A stretch of DNA of 64,000 nucleotides from Picochlorum sp. 'celeri'. Its lineage: Eukaryota; Chlorophyta; Trebouxiophyceae. Positions 33,912 to 45,497 of the stretch are shown here, one piece after another (positions within the stretch are counted from its first letter, which is position 1; each line of letters starts with the position of its first letter). A program made the translations under genes and the position numbers. Where the stretch lies: the NCBI GenBank assembly GCA_010909725.1, contig JAACMV010000018.1, positions 955,001 through 1,019,000 of the forward strand, read 5' to 3'. The notes below the pieces were generated by a model. It did not search any database. It was given only the letters and a program-made list of their open reading frames with translations, and was not told the origin of the DNA.

Positions 33912-35866
33912 ATGTCAGCACCAGCGGCGCCAAGCGTGAAGCAAGAGTCCGAACAGCCGGCGGCAGGCCAGCCAGCTGCCAAGCAGGACGGAAATCAGCC
34001 CAATTCTTCCTTGTATGTTGGAGATTTGGACAGGGATGTGATTGAGTCTCAGCTTTTCGAAGCATTCTCAGCGGTACGTGTGCGAGTGCTGGTGTGCGAG
34101 TTGATCACCAGGGGTGCATTTCTTATTGTTCGGTCAGAGTCAAGGTTTGATGGGATGACAATGTCATGATGTGTGTGCAGATTGGACCAGTTGCGTCTAT
34201 TCGTGTGTGCAGAGATGCTGTGACTCGTCGTTCTCTTGGATATGCATACGTGAACTTCAACGCTACGTTGGACCCAACTGCTGCTGAGAGAGCGTTGGAA
34301 GCATTGAACTATTCACCACTGAATGGAAGACCAATGCGCATCATGTGGTCTCACAGAGATCCAGCGCAGAGAAAGTCTGGTGTGGGGAATATTTTCATCA
34401 AGAATCTGGACAAGAGCATTGATAACAAAGCACTCCATGATACCTTTTCTGCTTTTGGAGATATCCTGTCCTGCAAGGTGGCCCTGGATGCTGCTGGAGA
34501 GTCAAAGGGGTATGGATTTGTTCATTATGCAAGTGAAGAGAGTGCAAAATTGGCCATTGAAAAAGTGGATGGAATGATGATTGAAGGAAAGAAGGTGTAT
34601 GTCGGACCATTCCTTCGCAGATCTGAAAGAGCCACGGATACAGAGGTGAAGTTTACCAATGTATACGTGAAGAATCTTCCTGAAGAGATTGATGACGACA
34701 AGTTGACAGCAATGTTCAAGGAGTTTGGAACAGTCTCGTCAGCTGTTGTGATGAAGGATAATGAAGGCAAATCGAAAGGATTTGGATTTGTTAACATGGA
34801 AGATGCCGATCAGGCTGCCAAGGCTGTGGAGGAGCTGAATGGCAAGGAGGTTGATGGTAAGGAAATTTATGTTGGGAGGGCCCAGAAGAAGGCTGAGAGA
34901 GAAGCAATGCTTCGCCAGAAGTTTGAAGAGCTCAGAGTTGAGCGTATTCAAAAGTATGCTGGACTCAACTTGTATGTCAAAAATCTCCATGATGAGGTTG
35001 ATGATGAGACTCTCAGATCTGAATTTGCTCACTGTGGTACAATTACCAGTGCCAAGGTGATGATGGATGCATCCAGTGGTAAGAGCCGTGGATTTGGATT
35101 TGTCTGCTTCTCTGCCCCAGAGGAGGCCACCAAGGCTGTGACTGAGATGAATGGACGTATGATCAAGGGAAAGCCAATCTATGTTGCTCTTGCTCAGCGC
35201 CGTGATGTGAGAAAAGCTCAGTTGGAGCAGCAGTATCAGCAGAGAATGGCCATGCCAGGACCAAGAGGACCAATGGGACCAGGCATGTTCCCACCAGGAG
35301 GTGCTCCACCAATGATGTACCCTGGAGGACCAATGGGACCAGGCCGTGGTCCAATGATGGCCCCATACATGATGGGACCAGGACGTGGCATGCCAGCAGG
35401 GCGACCAATGCCAGGGCGTGGAGCCAATATGATGGGACCAGGTGGACCAATGATGGGTCCAGGTGGAAGAGGTCCAGGACGTGGTGGAAGGGGACCAGGA
35501 GGACGTGGTCGTGGCGGAGAGGGATACCCCAAGGGTGGCCGCGGCCGCGGCCAGAAGCCAACCCCAGCCCCAGCTGCCCCAGCCCCACCTCCTACATCTG
35601 AGGGCCTCACTGCAGCTGCTCTTGCATCTGCTCCTCCAGAGCAGCAGAAGCAGCTTTTGGGAGAGAGTCTTTTCCCACAAATTTCCGAATTACAGCCAGA
35701 TTTGGCCGGAAAGATTACCGGAATGTTGCTGGAGATGGACAACTCTGAGTTGCTCTTATTGATGGAGACACCAGAGGCCCTCGAGGCCAAGGTTGATGAA
35801 GCCGTCGAGGTCTTGAAGCAACATAATGCCATTCCAGAGGGCGCCGTCGTCAGAACAAAGAACTAA
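33912..35866 (+). CDS. PABPC: cytoplasmic poly(A)-binding protein
   Basis: Binds the mRNA poly(A) tail and bridges to translation and deadenylation factors. Exons 33912-34073 and 34181-35866 (107-nt intron, phase 0) give 615 residues. Four RRMs: ~36-112 (SLYVGDLD / LGYAYVNF), ~123-200 (NIFIKNLD / KGYGFVHY), ~216-292 (NVYVKNLP / KGFGFVNM) and ~318-395 (NLYVKNLH / RGFGFVCF). These are followed by a Met/Pro/Gly-rich linker with RGG-like [14 protein letters not shown], and a C-terminal MLLE peptide-binding domain (~530-605: [20 protein letters not shown]). The intron lies within RRM1. Confidence 0.96.
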
Positions 35867-36028
35867 ATGTCGGTTCCCTCTGACACACATTACAATTTTT
35901 TTATGTACATGCACGTCAATTGTAAGTACGCTTGCTGTTTCATTGAACAGTCATCATTTGAAACATGGTTGAACATTCGTTCTTACACTAATAGCCATAA
36001 ATATGATCAAGCATGCAATATGTGTATT

Positions 36029-38360
36029 TTATGAGGAATCGTGATGCGATTCTGTCTCAGAATCTGACCCAGATTCCTCTGTGCCATATTCATCACTGTC
36101 CCACTCGTCACTCTCATCATCAGAATCTTCTTCATCTGCATCTTCATCTGGTGCGATTTCTTCGGTATCTGAAGTTTCTTGTTCTTCTTTTTTCTGCTCT
36201 GCAATCATATCCTCGCTCTCCTCTGACCTAACTATTTTTTTCTTGTCTGTTGTTCTTGGTGCACGACCTTCCTTTTGTGCCCGTGTTGGTTCGATTGCAG
36301 TCAGAGGCAACGCGATCGCATAATCTGCACCAATCCAAGAGTCGCACATTGCAATAATGGTGATATTGTGCTTTCCTGGCGCAGGGGCAAGGAACTGCAA
36401 GCGAACTGTCTGACCAAGCTCATTCACAGCCCTGACAATATCCTCTGGCTTTTCTGCCTTGGTGATTGCATCTCGATTCAAAGCACCATTCCTTTCTGCT
36501 TCCACCAATGAAACCCTTTGATGCGCAAGAATAGAATTATCTTTTCCATTGACAGCCATGAAGATCCAGAACTCGTCTTTTGGGAATGGGTAATTTGGAG
36601 CATATGCCCTCACCGTCTTGCCTCTGATAGATTCGGCATCAAACGATTCATCTCCATGAGCTCTCCTTGACAAAAACACCTTTAACTCGATTGTAACGAT
36701 GTCTTTCATGCTTAAAAATCCTGAAGATTCAATCTCTTCCTCGTCATCAACAAAGCACCTGCCAGACATGGTCAGAGCTGGGAATGAGTAGATTGCCAGC
36801 TTAATATCAGCAATCTGCTTCTTATTCAATCCGATATTGGCCAGCTCGGACACAATAGTGTCATCATCCATCTTGAAAAAGTCCGTCATGCTTGTAATCT
36901 TTCTTTTCATTAGTTGCTTCAGACACATCTCATGAGTGATATGGGGCAACTGTAAGATGGAAGGTGGACCTTGTGAAGACTTTCCTGGTGCGGGGAAATG
37001 CTTCTTCGCTTCCGTAGGAACAGCCCTCACCATACATTGCATAAATTCAACTGCACCAATTGATGGGGCCGCCCATCCATAATTTGGCTTGATTCGTGGC
37101 ACAGATGATGCCAAGGTGAAGAATTCTTGAATCAGACGAGGCATCTTCTTCATCACGAAATCAAAGTCCTTCTTCAGCACCTTTGGAATAGACTGTCTAC
37201 ATAAATGCCCATAGATCAAAAGCTGTGCAATAACAGTTCCTGGAGGTCTCTTTTTATAAAATGTACTCTTCTCCACATCACCCACTTCTGGATAGTATGG
37301 AAACACTTCTGGCCTGAGCTCATTCATGAGCGCATTGCCTTCCTGGCTGCCCAACTTTCCATTCGGACACAAATTAATGAATTCCAAAGCGAGACACAAC
37401 GTCTCCGCAATCTTTCCGACGCCTTGAGCTTGTTTGATATTTGAAGGTCCAAACATGTACAGCTGTTGCGTCTCTGGCATGACCTCATCAAATCCCACAT
37501 TCTTCTTAGACCTCTTCATGTACCATGCAGCCATACCAAGCGGAAACACAATGCCTCCAAACAATAATGTCAGCAGAATCGCAGGAGCCGCTTCTTTGTC
37601 TTTATTAAAGAACCATTCAGGAAGAGCAACTGAAATACTCACAGCCTGTCGGCCATCAGGGTGCCCATACTTTATGAAATTCTCCTTGGCAGCTTCATCC
37701 GTCAACGCCTTGTACGCCTTTGTCACTTTTTCAGCAAAATAATTTGCAGCTTCAGGATCGGGGTTCTTATCTGGATGGTACACCAATGAAAGCTTTCTGT
37801 ACGCCCTCTTGATCTCAGCATCTGTTGCTGTCTGAGGAATCTGTAAAATCTCAAACGGATCGAATCTATCCACCGTCACATTGGATGTCTTCACATACCA
37901 AATCAGCAGCACATAGATGGTCCACACGATCAAAAGCTTCCACGACCCCAATTTCCGTAGCCGCGACTGAAACGAACTCTTCTTGGAAGACGTCTTTGCC
38001 TTGGCCCCCTTTTTCAACTTCCAAGTCTCAACACCCTGCCACCATCACACCGCATATGCCATTAAATTTTCATACAATTACGAAAGATATAATTCTAACC
38101 ACTCAAACGCATCGTCAACCCGACCAAAACCAAAAGTTGCTCGCCGTAACGACCAAGTCAATCAAACTTGAAGCGCTCCCATCAAAACACACACAATCAC
38201 CGTATGACCCATGCATTCAACCAATATACCGTACTTTTTCATCCTCATCCTCTCCACTGAAGAGCAAATGGCCTGTATAGGGTAGTAAGAAGAGCGACAA
38301 GATGCTCACTAAAAACACGGCAAACAACTGCGTGGAGCCTGTCGTCTCCTGATCCTCCAT
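36029..38360 (-). CDS. SEC63: Sec63, ER translocon J-domain protein, two exons
   Basis: Partner of Sec61 that recruits BiP during protein import into the ER. Exon 1 (38360-38235) encodes the first luminal/transmembrane segment (FAVFLVSILSLFLLPY). After a 199-nt intron, exon 2 (38035-36029) continues, for 710 residues. Further helices occur near 70-88 (LLIVWTIYVLLIWYV) and after the J domain (AILLTLLFGGIVFPLGMAAWYM). The J domain has the YHPDKNPD motif near residue 130. The Sec63/Brl domain follows, and the C-terminus is strongly acidic (DEDADEEDSDDESDEWDSD), as needed to bind Sec62. The family's usual three-helix layout is complete only with exon 1. Confidence 0.93.
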
Positions 38361-38748
38361 CTCAATTATTTGATGTGACTAATACCGCACGATTCTTAAT
38401 GAATAGTCGTGTGAGAGAGACAGCGCTGTGCCTGCAGTCCATATGGTCAATGGTCAGGATTCCTGGAGTTTCTTACATAAAACAATAGATGATTTTTTGA
38501 TTTTGATTCCATACCATTACATTTCCCATGAATGTGTGGTCGGAGTAGTACTATGTGATGTAAAATTCATATATTCTTACGATTTACTGAATGGATAGAG
38601 CCCAGAGGGCGCATAGCTATAGAGACGTGGTTCTTTCAACAGGAGGCATTTGTTTGAAGCTTGGCGTCTAATCATTCTTCGCCCCGTGTCACCAGAACAA
38701 ATACGAACTCAGTCATCATTAGCATATAGTTAACGAAGGAGTGGCAGC
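38361..38748. other. intergenic region between divergent genes
   Basis: About 390 bp separating Sec63 (minus) and prefoldin 6 (plus). AT-rich; no ORF, repeat or RNA gene recognised. Presumably a bidirectional promoter region. Confidence 0.4.
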
Positions 38749-39093
38749 ATGGCGACTCAGGAGGTTCAAGTGCTTGTTCAGTCTCTTAGAGAAATCCAAA
38801 TGGAGCTCCAAAAGGCCCAGAGTGTTAGTCAGCAGTTCACCCAACAGCAGCATGAGAATGAAATGGTGCTGAAAGAGTTGGAAGAGGCTGGAGAGGATGC
38901 AAAGATTTTCAAAAAGATTGGCCCTGCGTTGATAGCCCAAGATTATTTGGAGGCAACAACAAATGTGAAGAAGAGGCTGGAGCTGATACAGAGTGAAGAG
39001 AAGAGGTTGCAGGAGAAGATGCAGGGATTGTCAAAGAAAGGGATGGAGATTCAGGCAAAACTCCAGCAACAGCAGGCAGCAGGTCAGTCATGA
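38749..39093 (+). CDS. PFDN6: prefoldin subunit 6
   Basis: Beta-type prefoldin subunit, part of the hexameric co-chaperone that delivers actin and tubulin to CCT. The 114-residue protein forms two long coiled-coil helices joined by a beta hairpin. The family hairpin GEDAKIFKKIGPALIAQD sits at ~48-65, and flanking helices are heptad-rich in Leu/Gln/Glu. Single exon, usual length. Confidence 0.92.
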   Translation: MATQEVQVLVQSLREIQMELQKAQSVSQQFTQQQHENEMVLKELEEAGEDAKIFKKIGPALIAQDYLEATTNVKKRLELIQSEEKRLQEKMQGLSKKGMEIQAKLQQQQAAGQS

Positions 39094-39278
39094 TATAATA
39101 GACAATGTCACAGGTAGACGGATATTGACATACACAATCATAATACTGTAACATATGGAGTGCGATGGTGTACCACGTTTACACTTTTTTTAATCTTTCT
39201 TTTTTTGTTTGTTTGTTGTTCGATAGAATATATCCATGGTTGATAGAAACATCAACAACACGGTTGTGGTCATGTCAG

Positions 39279-41792
39279 TCAGTCATGAGAGAAGGGGGTG
39301 CTACTCATGGAAGTCAATGTGAGCTGCAGTGATCCACCAGCCATTATTTCGTCATGGGTAATCTCTAATTTGTCCGTCGTCTTTGAGAAAATAGTTCGTT
39401 TCTGGTTCCCTTCACTCCCATACAGTACTGCTTTGGTGATGTACATGTATTCATGTGATTCAGCACCAGGAGCTTCTATCACAAATACAGAGTCTTTTGT
39501 GTTGTTGTTTGCGCTTGTTGGTGGAATCTCGATCTCTGTTCTTTCAAATAAAGGGCTTGTGATTTGGTATATCCCATCTGCAGGATTCACAGGATATAAT
39601 CCTATTGAACTCAAAACAAACCAAGCAGACATTTGTCCACAATCATCATTCCCTATGATTCCATCTGCATGTGGATGATACATTGTGTGCAACAGTCGCC
39701 TCGTCAGGTACTGTGTCTTTTTTGGAGAACCAATCAAGTTGTAAAGATATGCAGTGTGATGGCCAGGTTCGTTTCCATGAGCGTAATGGCCAAGAATACC
39801 TGAGATATCAACAGACGATTTATTTCCATGAATGCTGGCGTTTTGGGAGGGAAAGAAGAATTCATCAAGCTTTTCTTCTGTCTTTTTCCTACCCCCTAGA
39901 AGTTCAACTAGGCCGTCTACATCATGTGGAACAAACCAAAGGTATTGCCAAGCTGTTGCTTCCGTAAAGTGGCCAGTTCCATGTTCAGAGTATGAAGGGT
40001 CAAAGTCTTGCAAGAATGCCCCGGACTTTTGACGAGGCCTCATAAAGCCTGTCTCGGCATCAAACACATTTCGATAATATCTCGATCTGTTTTTGTAATA
40101 GGATTCTAACTCTACCTTACCTGCCGCTTTGGCCATTTCAGCAATGCACCAGTCATCAAATGCAAACTCTAATGTCTTGGTGACTGATTCATGGGCTGCA
40201 TCTGATGGAACATATCCATAATGGTCAATATGGACCCTAGGAGATAAAGCACTGAACCTTTGTGCCGTTTTGTCAGCTGCTACCAGTATTTTGTCTAGAT
40301 GTTTGTGTTCCAGGATGCCTTTTTTTATAGCTTCAGCCAAGAATGACACTGCGTGATACCCAGGCATTGTAAGGGTTTCAATACCTGCCAGTGCCCAAAT
40401 TGGCAATTGATTTCTGAACAAAGAAGCATGCTCTATCATGGTCATGGCAATATCATGCGATACCTGTCTATCTAGAATAGTTAGAAAAGCATATTGAGCC
40501 CTGAAAGTATCCCAGATCGATAGCGTTGAATAATATATATGCTGCTTTGCAGAATGCGTGGCTCGATCGGGCCCTCGAAATGAGCCATCAGCATCTGAAT
40601 GAACTGTTGGCGCCAAAAATGCATGGTACATGGCCGTATAAAATATCTTCCTTACAGAAGAGCTTCCTCCAAACACTCGAATCTTTGACAATGTTTCCTG
40701 CCACAAAGACTCGGTGCTTGCTTTCATAGTATCAAAATCAAACCCAAAAGCACTATGACTTTTTTCCAATGCTTTAGACGCACCCTGTGGTCCAACTGAT
40801 GACATGCCTATGCGTGCTTGGAGCCCATCAATGTCGTTGAATTTCAGAAAGGCTACATGGCAGCCACTCCCAGTGCACTGTTTCCAATCCAAAGAACTGT
40901 TGGTATTATTAAGGATGTAATAGTCCACAATGGGCTTTGAGAATTCAATATGAAAGTATAGGCTCCTATTCCGTGCCCAAGCATTCGTAACCCTATGACC
41001 AGTAATACTATGGTGATGGCTGGTGTCATCTGCAGTTTTCCTTCCCACTTGCATATCTGCATTCCTGCTCACACCAGATCTGTAATGAATTGTAGATAAA
41101 TCGACTGCAACAATATGTTCGTCACACAAATGATTCTGTGATAGAGAATATCGGTGCATGCCAACGTCACTGCCTGCCGTAAGCTCGACCAGGATGCCAT
41201 GCTTTTTCAATTGGACAGAGTAATACCCTGGGGATGCTGTCTCTTGATGATGAGAGAAATTGCTTGCGAGCAACTTTCGCAGTGATTCTTTATCAAATTT
41301 CTTCGGGTATTGTTTTCTCAGCTGGGGCGTTGTAATGGAAGATTCTACCACCAGCAGGTCTTGCAGATATTCTTTAAACCCCGTGTCTCCCATCTCATTG
41401 TGACTCAAGCAAAGAGGCATCATCGTGACATCCATCAGATCGGCAATACCAGTTCCACTAAGATGCGTATTAGAGAATCCAAATATGGAATCTGATGAGT
41501 AATGGTAGCCAGATGTCCAACTCCATCCATCAGCTCCGTTATCAGGGCCTGGTTGCACCTTGCCAAACGGTGCACTTGGCCCTGGAAACGTATGCCCATT
41601 TCCTCCTGTACCGATGAAAGGATCTACATAACGCACCAAGTCCTCTACTTTGAAGCGACTACGCTGATTGTATGTAAAGTAGGCATTTGTTTTGATTCCA
41701 TATCCCAGGTTTGTGTAATACCCAAATATCGCAAGACTGAAAACGAGAGACAACAGAAACCGGATCGGCACGTTCTTCAAAAGTACTTTCAT
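39279..41792 (-). CDS. GH92 alpha-mannosidase, signal-anchored
   Basis: Glycoside hydrolase family 92, calcium-dependent exo-alpha-mannosidases. The 837-residue protein begins with a basic segment and an N-terminal hydrophobic helix (FLLSLVFSLAIFGYY), suggesting a type II membrane or secreted protein. Family signatures: DPFIGTGGNGHTFPGPSAPF near residue 56 and GIIGNDDCGQMSAWFVLSSI near 720, the catalytic NDDCGQMSAW block. Other conserved parts are YHAFLAPTVHSDADG and GNEPGHHTAYLYN. No intron across 2.5 kb. The family is common in Bacteroidetes and present in some fungi and protists, so ancient lateral transfer is possible. Confidence 0.93.
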   Translation of the reverse strand: MKVLLKNVPIRFLLSLVFSLAIFGYYTNLGYGIKTNAYFTYNQRSRFKVEDLVRYVDPFIGTGGNGHTFPGPSAPFGKVQPGPDNGADGWSWTSGYHYSSDSIFGFSNTHLSGTGIADLMDVTMMPLCLSHNEMGDTGFKEYLQDLLVVESSITTPQLRKQYPKKFDKESLRKLLASNFSHHQETASPGYYSVQLKKHGILVELTAGSDVGMHRYSLSQNHLCDEHIVAVDLSTIHYRSGVSRNADMQVGRKTADDTSHHHSITGHRVTNAWARNRSLYFHIEFSKPIVDYYILNNTNSSLDWKQCTGSGCHVAFLKFNDIDGLQARIGMSSVGPQGASKALEKSHSAFGFDFDTMKASTESLWQETLSKIRVFGGSSSVRKIFYTAMYHAFLAPTVHSDADGSFRGPDRATHSAKQHIYYSTLSIWDTFRAQYAFLTILDRQVSHDIAMTMIEHASLFRNQLPIWALAGIETLTMPGYHAVSFLAEAIKKGILEHKHLDKILVAADKTAQRFSALSPRVHIDHYGYVPSDAAHESVTKTLEFAFDDWCIAEMAKAAGKVELESYYKNRSRYYRNVFDAETGFMRPRQKSGAFLQDFDPSYSEHGTGHFTEATAWQYLWFVPHDVDGLVELLGGRKKTEEKLDEFFFPSQNASIHGNKSSVDISGILGHYAHGNEPGHHTAYLYNLIGSPKKTQYLTRRLLHTMYHPHADGIIGNDDCGQMSAWFVLSSIGLYPVNPADGIYQITSPLFERTEIEIPPTSANNNTKDSVFVIEAPGAESHEYMYITKAVLYGSEGNQKRTIFSKTTDKLEITHDEIMAGGSLQLTLTSMSSTPFSHD

Positions 41793-42597
41793 GGAGATTT
41801 AACTCTATGCATAAAAATTATACATATATCTAAATCAATCATCTTTGACGATCGCCGCCTCGTGTACATTCATTCATAGAAATGCCTTGTTCAACTCAAA
41901 ACTGTTTCCGAACCTTGAAGGTTGGCAACCTATAAAGCACATGATTCCAATCCTGTGACGTATTCTAGACGTACTTGAAAAAGATTAAAATATCATGAGT
42001 GTATTGAAGAACAAAGAGTCCTGGTTCATCCAACGATTCTGTCCTCGAGAACCAGGATGCAGTACTGCTGAGTGGTACGCCCCAGAGAAGATCCTGACCT
42101 AGGAATATTCCAGTTCATGATAACTCTACGACGTATAGTAGTAGGAATGCAGACCCAAGCCATACAAAGAGTAATTCATTCTCTCATACAAGGATTGGCC
42201 CCAACTGATAATTTAAATCATGTGGGTTACGTGACGCAAGCGTAATCCACAGGTTATAGCACAGGTACCTGTGGGACTAGTTTGCAGGCTGCCATCAGCT
42301 GATATCGATACCAGGTCTCTCGCCCTCCACAAAGACACGCCATCCAAAAATAGATTGATTGACCAGGGGTCTCGTCATAAACCTCGATGATGTCCACTTG
42401 ATCCGAGACAGATACAGATGTCCGGACATTTGTAAATTGCACTGAAGGGATCCCTTCATTGCAATGATTGCTTGTTGCAACATGGCAACCAAATTTCCAT
42501 CAAAATACAGATGAATGGCGCTATAAAATTTTCTTATATATCTCATGAATGGGATACGAGTGATAATGTAGTACAATGAAGCAGCAGTAGCGAAAGA
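41793..42597. other. intergenic region between divergent genes
   Basis: About 800 bp between the GH92 start (minus) and PEN-2 (plus). Frames on the minus strand (42254-42804) run into the antisense of PEN-2 and look like shadows. No RNA gene or repeat recognised. Confidence 0.4.
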
Positions 42598-42993
42598 ATG
42601 CCTGAAGAAATCTCGACAGATGCTGCCCCCTTGGTCGTCCGAGACACGGCAATTTTGGACTTGGAACCGCATATGACATGTGATGGAGAGTTTATGGACG
42701 CTCTTGAAGCGAGAATGATATCTAGATGGTATTATATGATGGGTTTCTTTGGAATACCATTCTTTTGGGGGGTGAACGCATGGTACTTTTCTTCTGACTC
42801 TCAATCACCGTCCCAGGACCCAGTCGTCTCGAGATTGGTGTTCAAGTCTCGACTGTTATTCATTGGATCGATGCTGATCATCTTTGGATGGATGATGGTG
42901 TATTTGATTGATGGAAAGGACCTTTTGGGTGAGGATGTGTACAATGCTCTGTCCATCAATTCATTCAAGGTGTTGCAACAAGCCGGCTTTTAA
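42598..42993 (+). CDS. PEN2: PEN-2, gamma-secretase subunit
   Basis: Small membrane subunit required for presenilin maturation within gamma-secretase. The 131-residue protein has an N-terminal cytosolic lead, then the family's conserved start ISRWYYMMGFFGIPFFWGVNAWYF (first helical segment, ~49-72) and a second long hydrophobic segment SRLLFIGSMLIIFGWMMVYL (~95-114). The C-terminus is slightly longer than in animals. Assigned by pattern and size; no other gamma-secretase subunit is in the window. Confidence 0.75.
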   Translation: MPEEISTDAAPLVVRDTAILDLEPHMTCDGEFMDALEARMISRWYYMMGFFGIPFFWGVNAWYFSSDSQSPSQDPVVSRLVFKSRLLFIGSMLIIFGWMMVYLIDGKDLLGEDVYNALSINSFKVLQQAGF

Positions 42994-43017
42994 TAAACAA
43001 ACAAGAATAATATAGTA

Positions 43018-44302
43018 CTAGGCGCTGCCAGTATATCTCAAAAGGATGGCATCGTTCCCTAAGATGAGACCGTTTCCAGTCTGAGAAAACTTGATCTCGT
43101 ACAAGTTTGCTGCAATATCATCTGTGGACTTGTCTCTCTTCCAGGTCTTGCCTCCATCGACAGTCTTGAACAGACTTCCACTTCCTCCGCATGCGTATCC
43201 AACGTCTGGGTTGACAAAGTTGACGTCGAGGATACCAAATCCACGGGATCCAATCCTGACCTGCCTGAAGGAATCCTCCTTGTCTCTATCACCAATATAC
43301 AGGTCACCTCCTTTGAACGTTGCCCACAGCTTGTCTTCACCGACGAATCCCATTCCCTGAAGTCTACGAGTCACGGGTCTGTTGTGTGGCTGCCAGTAGG
43401 TCTGTCCTGGGGTCCATGTCATGTAAAAGTTCCCTCGAGAGGACACAGCCACATAGTCCCCAGAGTTTGATCGTGCAATAGTGGAGAAGGATCCCTCATA
43501 GTAAGATGCACCAGAAATACCGGATGAAATGACGCGGTTAAGGGTCGCATCGACAGTCTCCTGGACAGCTGCAGTCCAGTTCAATGCGGCATTTGATGTC
43601 ACATAGATGGCACCTTGATCGGTAGTCATCTCTGCTGCACCTGGTCCGTCCAACGCTGTGATAATTTGAGGCGTTCCAGGAAGCTTTGAAGACAAAGGAA
43701 TGCGCTCCCAATTCTTACCTCCATCAGTCGTATGAAGCAAGATGGCTGGCTTTCCAACAATCCAACCCTCATCTCCGTTGAATGAGATGGAGTTGAACCT
43801 ATAATTGAATCCCTCCTCAACAGCAGCGGCCACAGATCGTGGCTCCCATGTCTTTCCACCATCAAACGTCTCCAACAATGTCTGCTTCGTCCCGAGCAAA
43901 AATCCATGGTTTGGATCCGTTCCTGTGAATCCAGCATCCAAAAGCACAACTCCAGGCTGGACCGGAAGATCCACCAACTCCCAATCAGAGGACACCAGGC
44001 GATTTGCTTTAGCAGGCAAGGATGGCAACATCAAGCTGGCACCAGCAACCAACATTCCTGATTGCAAGAGACCACGCCTTGTTGGCTCAACCACAGAGTC
44101 GTCCTCAGCAATCGCACGCGTGACCATTGCACCTCTTCTCCTGATCCCTATAGCATACGACATCTGTAAAATAGATAGTAATAAAAAGGCTATGGTGGAA
44201 TCAAATCCGCGTACCTTGATGGTGAGTCGATATCTTTGGAGCAGATGTGTGGCCTGAGACCAGGGAGACCTTTGGTCTCACGCTTGTCAGTACTGTATGC
44301 AT
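43018..44302 (-). CDS. HCF136: HCF136/Ycf48, photosystem II assembly factor, two exons
   Basis: Thylakoid-lumen beta-propeller needed for early photosystem II reaction-centre assembly. Exon 1 (44302-44215) encodes a Ser/Thr/basic transit peptide. The intron 44214-44148 (67 nt, phase 1) leads to exon 2 (44147-43018), giving 405 residues. A twin-arginine lumenal signal follows (RRGLLQSGMLVAGASLMLP, ending AKA). The propeller repeats carry FDGGKTWEPR, TTDGGKNWERI and KTVDGGKTWKRD. An alternative acceptor directly before ATG 44163 would make exon 1 non-coding and shorten the transit peptide. The gene marks the organism as plastid-bearing. Confidence 0.93.
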
Positions 44303-44728
44303 GATCGGTGGTTGAAAATGATATACAATATTTCTTGATGGCAGTAGTCTATCACATTGTCACAATTAATGGCTTTTGATGGAGTTCATCTTTCGATCTT
44401 TTGCAGTTTCTGGGCCATTCTGGACTATCCTATCAAAGGTGTTCTCTGACCGAGAGGTACTCTTGTATGCTTGGAATTGGTCCATAGCTCCATGATTGGT
44501 ATCCTTGGGCATGTACTTTTTAAAACAAACTATAGAGTGCATTTGGGTAATGCATTACAGCCTCTGATCTAGGTGTCTGGAGCATACTACTGAAAAAGTT
44601 CATGCCAGACATGCATGTGTGAGTTCGATTCCACATAAATTCTTCCACAAACTCCCTATCTCTACTACTGATATTGAGACACAGATAGATATAGTAATAG
44701 AAAGGTTTTGATAGTAATATAAACGAGG
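44303..44728. other. intergenic region between divergent genes
   Basis: About 430 bp between HCF136 and NIP7 starts. A short TTCGATT-containing palindrome near 44626-44645 resembles a tRNA T-arm, but no cloverleaf can be built around it. Nothing else recognised. Confidence 0.4.
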
Positions 44729-45487
44729 ATGCGTGCGTTGACAGAGGATGAGACCAGGTTGGTCTTTGAAAAGCTGCACAAGTTTATAGGGAAGAATATC
44801 AAGGCGTTGGTGGATGGTAGTATGGATGATCAGAATTGTCTGAGGTTGCAAAAGGGTAGAGTATACTTTGTACGGGAAGATATTATGAAGAGGGCCACGA
44901 ATGTGGCCAGAGATAAGTTGGTGTCCCTGGGGACATGCATTGGGAAATTTACACACAGTGGAAAGTTTCGTTTAACGATAGGATGCTTGGATGTGATGGC
45001 TCGATATGCAAAATACAAGGTATGTTTGTGTGTAATATACATGGAGATGATATGGGGAAACACAGGGGTGGCTCGATGATGTAAACACATTCATTTCAGT
45101 CTTCAATCCGAACATAGTCATGTGGATCTACAATGTTATATCCAACACTTGGACTGAGAGCCTTATTACATGATGTATACCCTAATATGTATGAATGACA
45201 AACGTAATGAAAGAAAGCATGTGTTGTGTTTGCAGGTGTGGGTCAAGCCTTCAGCTGAAATGTCATTCTTGTATGGAAATCACATTGTCAAGAGCGGATT
45301 GGGTAGAATTACAGAGAATACGCCGTCATATACCGGGGTTGTGGTGTACTCGATGTCCGATATTCCCCTCGGATTTGGTGTCACGGCAAAGTCCACAGGT
45401 GAGTGCCGGACGGCTGATCCAAATGCCATTGTAGTCTTCCATCAAGCAGACGTTGGAGAGTATTTGCGTGCCGAGGATGAAATGTAA
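44729..45487 (+). CDS. NIP7: NIP7, 60S ribosome biogenesis factor, two exons
   Basis: PUA-domain protein needed for 27S pre-rRNA processing. Exons 44729-45019 and 45236-45487 (216-nt intron, phase 0) yield exactly 180 residues, the length of human NIP7. N-terminal domain starts [21 protein letters not shown]. The C-terminal PUA domain follows the splice: [22 protein letters not shown], then [14 protein letters not shown] and [15 protein letters not shown]. Confidence 0.96.
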
Positions 45488-45497
45488 ATTACAATAT

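Noticed and set aside
34739..35680. 313-residue antisense ORF rich in Trp, Ser and His
   Set aside because: Shadow of the Met/Pro/Gly-rich PABP linker; extreme composition and no domain.
44626..44645. tRNA T-arm-like sequence (GTTCGATT within a short palindrome)
   Set aside because: No acceptor, D or anticodon stem can be placed at the required distances.
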